DNA of 19,089 nucleotides, from NCBI GenBank assembly GCA_022360105.1, contig JAKSDL010000269.1, forward strand, positions 1 to 19,089. Direction: 5' to 3'. The position numbers and the translations under genes are program-made. Below the pieces are notes generated by a model. The model was not told the origin of the DNA and searched no databases. It saw nothing but the letters and a program-made list of their open reading frames with translations. The stretch comes from Pseudomonadota bacterium. Its GTDB lineage: Bacteria; SAR324; XYD2-FULL-50-16; JAHJRI01. Shown here piece by piece: positions 14,273-19,089 of the stretch (position 1 is the first letter of the stretch; each line of letters opens with the position of its first letter).

Positions 14273-14314
14273 AAGAGCCCGGCAAACGTACGTCTGTAAA
14301 AATTTTGTTCGACA

Positions 14315-16591
14315 ATGACTCAGCTATCTCTTTATTTTAATTTTGTTTCGACGACGATATTCATCTCGATTATTTTTACGATCGTGTTAGGGCTCTTTCT
14401 TTTTAGGATCCCAAAGAAATCAAAATCGACCTTCCATCTAAGCCTGGCATTTCTCTTTTTTTGTGGACTGAACCTCTCCTATTTCATTGGTTTTTCTATT
14501 TACAGTCCCTGGGCGGCTTATCATGACTGGTTTGTGCTGATTTTCGCATTTTTAAGTGTCGCTCATATTATTCAGTTTCTGCTTTATTTCTCCGGAATGA
14601 CGAACAGCAAGATTCCCAGAAGACTTTTGGGATTCTACTATATGATCTCCTTTACAACGTCCATTGCCTGGAGTCTTGAAACCTTTAACAGGCACATTGT
14701 TTTTCGAGCGGAAGGTCAATTCTGGAACTTTTCAACCGGTGCCTTTGAGGGATTCGTTTCTCTTGTCGTTTTACTGGTCATCATTTCAATCCTGCCTCTG
14801 GGAATCTGGCGAGTAGGGTTGGCAGATCAAAAAGTTAAAAAAAGCCTTAGCTATTTTGTGCTGGGGTTTGTGCTTTTGACCTTTGCACCAGCCATAGCCA
14901 ACGCCCTGTATATGAATCAATTGATAACTAAAGATTCATTTCAGTTGATCTATAGTGTCATAAATATTCATGGTTGGTTTGTGGTCTTCATCCTTTACCT
15001 GAATACGACAAAAGAACGGGTCAGTTTTCTTGCGAAGATTTTAAGCGTTAGTTTTACAACATATATGATATTGCTGATCATCTTCAGTTATGCCCTTTTA
15101 GAACTCAGTGACCAGGCTTACTACGTCAGCAAACTGAGTAACGCCAAACTTGCTGTTCATTCTGATGATGCCAGAACAGCCGATTTGGCATACATCCACT
15201 CATCCCACAAAAAAACGGGAATCACCAAGCTTCTTTACAGTAAAAAAGAAGCAGACCCTGACTTTTCAACATCAAAAACGACAAATCAACACATTACCTT
15301 CAAGAATGCAGACCCGACTAATACAGACTATTTTATCAGGCAAAACGAGACAAGGACCTACAATTACTACGCGTTGTTTTATCATGACAAAACCAAAGAC
15401 GTGACTTACGAAGTTGGTTTTGATTATCTGGCTTATCGCCGGTACATCCACGACACTTGCCTTTACATCCTGTATCTACTTGTCTTGGTCTTAATTGTAT
15501 TGATAATCGGACAACCGCTGTTCATGAAAGGATCACTCACTCGGCCGATCAATAGCATAATCGCAGGACTTAAAGAGGCTACAATAGGCAACTATAAAAA
15601 AATTCCGGCAAATGATGCGGAGGACGAAATAGGTTACATGGCTCGCAGCTTCAATGAAATGGTTAGTACTATTGCAGCCTCCAAAAAACAGATAACCGAA
15701 TACACCCAGAATTTGGAAAACATGGTACAGGAACGCACTGAATCGCTGCGAAAAGCTCAGCAGGAACTAATAACAGCAGCCAGAAGATCGGGAATGGCTG
15801 ATATTGCCAGCAATGTGCTTCACAACGTCGGCAATGTGCTGAACTCGGTTAATATCAATGCGGACACTCTCAGGGATATTGCCGGTAACATTAATGTGGA
15901 AGGCATGAACAAGGCAAACAAACTGTTTGCTGAAAACAGGCATGATCCTGAGTTTTTTAAGAATCCCGAGAGTAAAGGGCAGAAGATGGTCGAATTCTAT
16001 GCCTTGCTCTGCAATTCGGTGATCGACGCAAAAGAGGAAATGCAATTGACCCTGGATCGGCTTGAGGACCAGATCAAGGTTATCAAAGAAATCATATCAG
16101 CCCAACAACAGTACGCTTCCGGACCTGCTTTTCAGGAAAGAATTGACCTGACAACTGCCATTGAACAGATGCTGTTGATTCAAAAAGATTCTATTTCAAA
16201 ACATAAAATAAAGATCATCAATGAGATCAATGAAGTTCCTGAGATCAGTGGTCACAGCATTAAATTGTTACACATTTTGATCAACCTGTATCTTAACGCC
16301 AAGGATGCCGTACTGAAAAACGATCCTGACCAGAGACTAATTACTTTGCAAACTCGACATCAGAACAACAAAGTCATCTTATCCTTTGCTGATAATGGAA
16401 CCGGCTTTGATAACAGTTTAAAAACAAAAATCTTTCAGCATGGATACTCGACAAAAGAAGAGGGTAGAGGATTTGGGTTACACTCCTGTGCTAACGATAT
16501 CCGGGAAATGAATGGAAGCATTGCCGCTGAAAGTAAAGGAATAAACCAGGGAGCAACGTTTACCCTTACTTTTAATCTTGAAAACAGTTGA
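14315..16591 (+). CDS. Multi-pass membrane sensor histidine kinase with HAMP
   Basis: This 758-residue sensor kinase begins with about seven membrane helices (residues 10-235), similar in layout to seven-helix sensor modules, then an eighth helix (about 243-265). A periplasmic segment of about 120 residues (266-383) follows. Next come another helix (about 386-406), a HAMP domain (about 408-460, with LTRPINSIIAGLKE) and a coiled coil (460-492). The H-box is SGMADIASNVLHNVGN with phospho-acceptor His503, a variant common in deltaproteobacterial kinases. The ATPase domain has N-box LINLYLNAKDAV (Asn661), G1 DNGTGFD (693) and G2 GRGFGLH (717-723). There is no receiver domain and no response regulator in the window, so it is an orphan kinase here. 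ATG 14315 has no good ribosome binding site but lies just after a good promoter. Confidence 0.88.
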   Translation: MTQLSLYFNFVSTTIFISIIFTIVLGLFLFRIPKKSKSTFHLSLAFLFFCGLNLSYFIGFSIYSPWAAYHDWFVLIFAFLSVAHIIQFLLYFSGMTNSKIPRRLLGFYYMISFTTSIAWSLETFNRHIVFRAEGQFWNFSTGAFEGFVSLVVLLVIISILPLGIWRVGLADQKVKKSLSYFVLGFVLLTFAPAIANALYMNQLITKDSFQLIYSVINIHGWFVVFILYLNTTKERVSFLAKILSVSFTTYMILLIIFSYALLELSDQAYYVSKLSNAKLAVHSDDARTADLAYIHSSHKKTGITKLLYSKKEADPDFSTSKTTNQHITFKNADPTNTDYFIRQNETRTYNYYALFYHDKTKDVTYEVGFDYLAYRRYIHDTCLYILYLLVLVLIVLIIGQPLFMKGSLTRPINSIIAGLKEATIGNYKKIPANDAEDEIGYMARSFNEMVSTIAASKKQITEYTQNLENMVQERTESLRKAQQELITAARRSGMADIASNVLHNVGNVLNSVNINADTLRDIAGNINVEGMNKANKLFAENRHDPEFFKNPESKGQKMVEFYALLCNSVIDAKEEMQLTLDRLEDQIKVIKEIISAQQQYASGPAFQERIDLTTAIEQMLLIQKDSISKHKIKIINEINEVPEISGHSIKLLHILINLYLNAKDAVLKNDPDQRLITLQTRHQNNKVILSFADNGTGFDNSLKTKIFQHGYSTKEEGRGFGLHSCANDIREMNGSIAAESKGINQGATFTLTFNLENS

Positions 16592-16596
16592 ATAAA

Positions 16597-16624
16597 AAAC
16601 CTGTTTAAAGCAACGTTCAGGTTT
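16597..16624 (+). terminator. Weak terminator-like hairpin after the kinase gene
   Basis: AAACCTG (16597-16603) and CAGGTTT (16618-16624) form a perfect 7-bp stem with a 14-base loop, starting five bases after the kinase stop. An A-run precedes it but only TTT closes it, so termination on the plus strand would be inefficient. Confidence 0.35.
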
Positions 16625-16628
16625 AGTA

Positions 16629-16690
16629 CAATTGGATTTATGAATCCAAAAAATTGAAATTGAAGACTTTGATAATGGATTATCCAATTG
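16629..16690 (+). promoter_or_regulatory. Mutually exclusive stems covering the DA1-like start codon
   Basis: Segment A CAATTGGAT (16629-16637) is perfectly complementary to segment C ATCCAATTG (16682-16690), which contains the TTG start codon. Overlapping A, TTGGATT (16632-16638) is also perfectly complementary to B AATCCAA (16643-16649), with a TATG loop. A can therefore pair with B, leaving the start open, or with C, hiding it. A 10-base direct repeat AATTGAAATT lies at 16652-16661 and 16686-16695. The layout resembles a leader switch, but no ligand domain is recognised. Confidence 0.35.
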
Positions 16691-17392
16691 AAATTAGTCC
16701 TACCAAAATCGAACAGTTGGCGTCTTGACCTCTGTTTCATCTGCAACAAGCCTCTGACAGAAGCCATTACCTTTCCGGAAGACGGTGTCAGTTTTTGCAA
16801 AAGTTGTTTTCGCACTGCTCCTTGTTCCAGCTGCTTTTTGCCTTGCGGACCCAAACATCGCAAACTGACAGATGGCAGAATCATTTGCAATACCTGCCAT
16901 TCCATTGCTTTGATCACCCCTCGGCAATTGATTCCCATGTACGAATTGACACTTAAATTCTTTAAACGAAAACTCAAAATGAAGCTTAAGGAACATCCCA
17001 GGTTAAAAGTTGTCGATACAAGGTATTTACAAACACTGGGTTGTCCTACCGGCACTTGGGGGTTGTACCTAAGAACGCCCGGAGAAGAAGCTATCTATAT
17101 TCTGAACGGAATTCCCTCCGACCAGTCTCTGATCACCCTGGCTCACGAGTTGACCCACTACTGGCAAAGACTGAACTGTCCTCCGAATCAATCCCTTGAA
17201 CTAATAGAAGGCTTCGCCATTTGGGTGGCTTACAAGCTTGCTTCATATAAAAACCTGGAAAGAGCCATGCTGGGTATGAGAAGAAACATCGCTGAGCCGT
17301 ATTTCACCGGTTTGAGGAAAATGCTTTTCCTTGAACAAAAACTGGGCACCAAGGGTACCGTCAAACTGGCAAAACAGGCTTTGTCACTCTAA
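16688..17392 (+). CDS. DA1-like zinc metalloprotease with LIM-like zinc knuckles
   Basis: This 234-residue protein resembles the C-terminal half of plant DA1 family peptidases. Two zinc-knuckle pairs are visible: C16-x2-C19 with C37-x2-C40, and C46-x2-C49 with C67-x2-C70, the latter in the DA1-like context DGRIICNTCHSIAL followed by QLIPMYELTLKFFKRKLKMK. The catalytic site is AHELTHYWQRL (HExxH, 153-157), and Glu174 in IEGFAIWVAYKL fits the third zinc ligand, as in DA1 (AHEMMHAW ... EEG). No signal peptide is visible, so it is likely cytoplasmic; targets are unknown. The start is uncertain. TTG 16688 is the only common start codon in frame after a stop at 16673-16675, with no ribosome binding site. 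An ATG at 16675 in another frame stops at 16726-16728. It lies between two sensor genes. Confidence 0.72.
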   Translation: MKLVLPKSNSWRLDLCFICNKPLTEAITFPEDGVSFCKSCFRTAPCSSCFLPCGPKHRKLTDGRIICNTCHSIALITPRQLIPMYELTLKFFKRKLKMKLKEHPRLKVVDTRYLQTLGCPTGTWGLYLRTPGEEAIYILNGIPSDQSLITLAHELTHYWQRLNCPPNQSLELIEGFAIWVAYKLASYKNLERAMLGMRRNIAEPYFTGLRKMLFLEQKLGTKGTVKLAKQALSL

Positions 17393-17706
17393 GGTCGAAG
17401 TCTATAAAAATAGCGGATAATTCAAACAATCAGTTATTTTTCAACACTAGTAAATCTTTTTTAATCCAGATAGTTATAATCAGCTGGAATCAGATACCTC
17501 TTTTGCATTGCCTACCGGTCTTCATTTTTCCAAACCTTTATGGCTATGATTATATAAGGTTTTGGATAGAAAAAAACATGATCACATCAAGGCGGTAACA
17601 AAGAATTTGTTCAATGACCAGCGTTTTTCTGTTACCATTGATTTCGATAAACAGGTCTTATTTTTTACTTCGCACATCCTTCATTGATTGTCGTAACAAG
17701 ATTCCT
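17393..17706. other. 314-base spacer before the Cache-PAS sensor gene
   Basis: No gene was seen. A TATAAT at 17475-17480 lacks a good -35. An inverted repeat GGTAACA (17594-17600) and TGTTACC (17630-17636) lies about 70-110 bases before the next start codon, with a third GTAACAA-like copy near 17691-17697. These could be regulator sites or a leader hairpin. Confidence 0.4.
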
Positions 17707-19089
17707 ATGATTAAAAATGAGTCGCATGTTTCGCTGGAGATTTTTAACCTGAAACTGCTCATCAGAACGTTTTTGATTTTTTTCCTTCCATCAGCAACAT
17801 TGATCGGCGCAACCATCACTCTGGTGTATTACAATGATATTCAATTCGAAAGAAAAATAATTGAAAACAGGGAAAAAGATGTTATCAACCTTGCGCTTGC
17901 GACCCTAAAATTAGACATTAAATCGATTGTATCGGATCTTACTATTCTCTCCGACCGTTTAGAACACAAATGGACACCTGATGAAGAAGGTCTCAAACGG
18001 GAGGAGTTGGAACTGGAATATCTGACTATTTCCAAAAGAAAACAGTCTTATGATCAGCTCAGGTTTCTTAATGAATTTGGAATGGAAGTAGTGCGAATCA
18101 ATTTTAATGAAGGAAATCCCTCTATCGTTCCTCAAAAACAGCTGCAAAACAAAGCAAATCGCTACTATTTTCGTGATGCATTGAAAATCAAAAAGGGTGA
18201 AGTTTACATCTCCCCGTTCGATTTAAACATAGAACGGGGCAAAATAGAGCGTCCCATTTCTGATAAGATCGATCCCAGAAATCCGGTGTTTAACAATATT
18301 TGGAGAATTGGAAAAAACAACCGCTATGCCAAACCCATGATCCGATTTGCCACTCCCGTTTTTGATCATTCCGGTCATAGCAAGGGAATCGTGCTGATCA
18401 ACTATTTCGGTGCCCGGATCTTAAATAACTTTGAAACTACAACCATTAGCTCCCATGGAAGATGCTTACTTTTAAATGCTGACGGTTACTGGCTAAAAGG
18501 TCCAACGCGTCAAAAGGAATGGGGGTTTATGGAAGAATTATTCGATGGGGATATCCATACATTTAAATCTGAATTTCCAGAAGCCTGGCAACAGGTCAAT
18601 CGGAAAGAATCGGGACAGTTTTATACAAAAAAGGGTTTATTCACCCATAAAACGGTCTATCTGTTGGAAAAAGGTCAGGTGTCCAGCAGCGGATCAGGCA
18701 AAGCCTTTGATGCCAGTAACAGAACCATTGATGAGAAAGCCTATTCCTGGAAAATACTGACCTTTGTACCCTCCAGTGTTTTTTCCAATACTGAAAAGAC
18801 TGTCAGGAGAAATTATGCTCTCGTTTTTATCGTATTGATTCTTTTGCTTCTTGTATTTTCATGGTTTTGGACTACATCGAAGAAACATGAACAGGTAAAG
18901 AAGCAATATGGTACCCTGCTGAAGGTGATAGCGCAGCCTATTTATTCATTGGATCACAAAGGCAATTTTGTCTTCATTAATTCGGTATTTGCCAAACAAC
19001 TGCAAGGCAAACCCAAGAATATAGCTGGGAGAAAACTTACTGATTTCTTTGAGAAAGAGTCAGCGACAAAACACTTAAAAAGTGTTCAG
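17707..19089 (+). CDS. Membrane sensor with periplasmic Cache domain and PAS domain (partial)
   Basis: This frame is open from ATG 17707 to the window end (461 codons, no stop), so the output domain is missing. Residues 21-41 form a membrane helix. A periplasmic region of about 325 residues follows with double-Cache features: YDQLRFLNEFGMEVVRINFN, then NRYYFRDAL, GEVYISPFDLN, a basic-aromatic stretch, and FATPVFDHSGHSKGIVLINY. The second membrane helix is at 370-388 (YALVFIVLILLLLVFSW). From about residue 400 a PAS domain begins (LLKVIAQPIYSLDHKGNFVF, INSVFA). Proteins of this layout usually end in a histidine kinase or diguanylate cyclase domain, which cannot be decided here. The start has only a weak ribosome binding site. 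An inverted repeat lies about 70-110 bases upstream. Confidence 0.85.
   Translation, partial: MIKNESHVSLEIFNLKLLIRTFLIFFLPSATLIGATITLVYYNDIQFERKIIENREKDVINLALATLKLDIKSIVSDLTILSDRLEHKWTPDEEGLKREELELEYLTISKRKQSYDQLRFLNEFGMEVVRINFNEGNPSIVPQKQLQNKANRYYFRDALKIKKGEVYISPFDLNIERGKIERPISDKIDPRNPVFNNIWRIGKNNRYAKPMIRFATPVFDHSGHSKGIVLINYFGARILNNFETTTISSHGRCLLLNADGYWLKGPTRQKEWGFMEELFDGDIHTFKSEFPEAWQQVNRKESGQFYTKKGLFTHKTVYLLEKGQVSSSGSGKAFDASNRTIDEKAYSWKILTFVPSSVFSNTEKTVRRNYALVFIVLILLLLVFSWFWTTSKKHEQVKKQYGTLLKVIAQPIYSLDHKGNFVFINSVFAKQLQGKPKNIAGRKLTDFFEKESATKHLKSVQ

Larger units (their letters stand above)
13923..14314. other. 392-base divergent spacer between DUF1573-like and kinase genes
   Basis: No gene was seen. 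The spacer contains an orphan perfect Shine-Dalgarno sequence (14132-14141), a 10-base direct repeat AAACCTATTT (14108-14117 and 14146-14155) around it, and a good promoter for the kinase at 14244-14272. Confidence 0.5.

Noticed and set aside
1..19089. CRISPR array, tRNA, rRNA or insertion sequence
   Set aside because: No regularly spaced repeats, no tRNA-like cloverleaf with a CCA end and no transposase-like frame were seen by eye. A dedicated scan could not be run.

Overview
The window reads as a piece of a Gram-negative bacterial chromosome. It encodes an MCE/Mla-type lipid transport system, three or more exported or lipid-anchored proteins, a periplasmic-binding-protein ABC importer and two multi-domain membrane sensors. 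Moderate GC, a 'two-CW' cysteine protein, an MlaE permease with a fused STAS domain and a histidine kinase with an HNVGN-type H-box suggest an uncultivated deltaproteobacterium-like lineage (Desulfobacterota or SAR324 type). That placement is inference only. No rRNA, tRNA, CRISPR array, transposase or phage gene was seen.

Left part (1-6599). The first 42 bases are the last 13 codons and stop of a gene that looks like a Fis-type helix-turn-helix regulator. Next come a three-gene ABC importer (permease 331-2142, ATPase 2155-3249, binding protein 3310-4497), a glycerate kinase (4648-5802) and a small STAS/SpoIIAA-like protein (5849-6295). The importer is of the iron/2-aminoethylphosphonate/sugar-phosphate class. 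Its binding protein lacks the tyrosine pair of iron-binding FbpA, and a glycerate kinase follows, so glycerate or a phosphorylated relative is a reasonable alternative substrate. On the minus strand, a 90-residue, eight-cysteine two-CW protein (6327-6599) sits behind a promoter overlapped by a Fur-box-like sequence.

Middle part (6866-11151). A lipid transport system is split into two divergent units. MlaF ATPase and STAS-MlaE permease are on the minus strand. The MCE (MlaD-like) protein and a PqiC-like lipoprotein are on the plus strand. A 534-base spacer rich in inverted repeats and containing two TATAAT boxes lies between them. A REP-like palindromic repeat lies between the MCE and lipoprotein genes and appears to supply the lipoprotein's start codon. 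Together these genes would make an inner-membrane ABC complex with a periplasmic MCE ring and an outer-membrane lipoprotein partner.

Right part (11152-19089). Three envelope proteins come first: an SGNH-hydrolase lipoprotein, a membrane-anchored protein with a polar linker and small C-terminal domain, and a membrane-anchored DUF1573-like protein on the minus strand. Then come an orphan hybrid-membrane sensor histidine kinase (14315-16591), a DA1-like zinc metalloprotease with LIM-like zinc knuckles (16688-17392) and a truncated Cache-PAS sensor (17707 to the window end). The DA1-like protein is the most unusual item: it resembles the ubiquitin-activated growth-control peptidase of plants. Its start region holds mutually exclusive hairpins and a possible frameshift.
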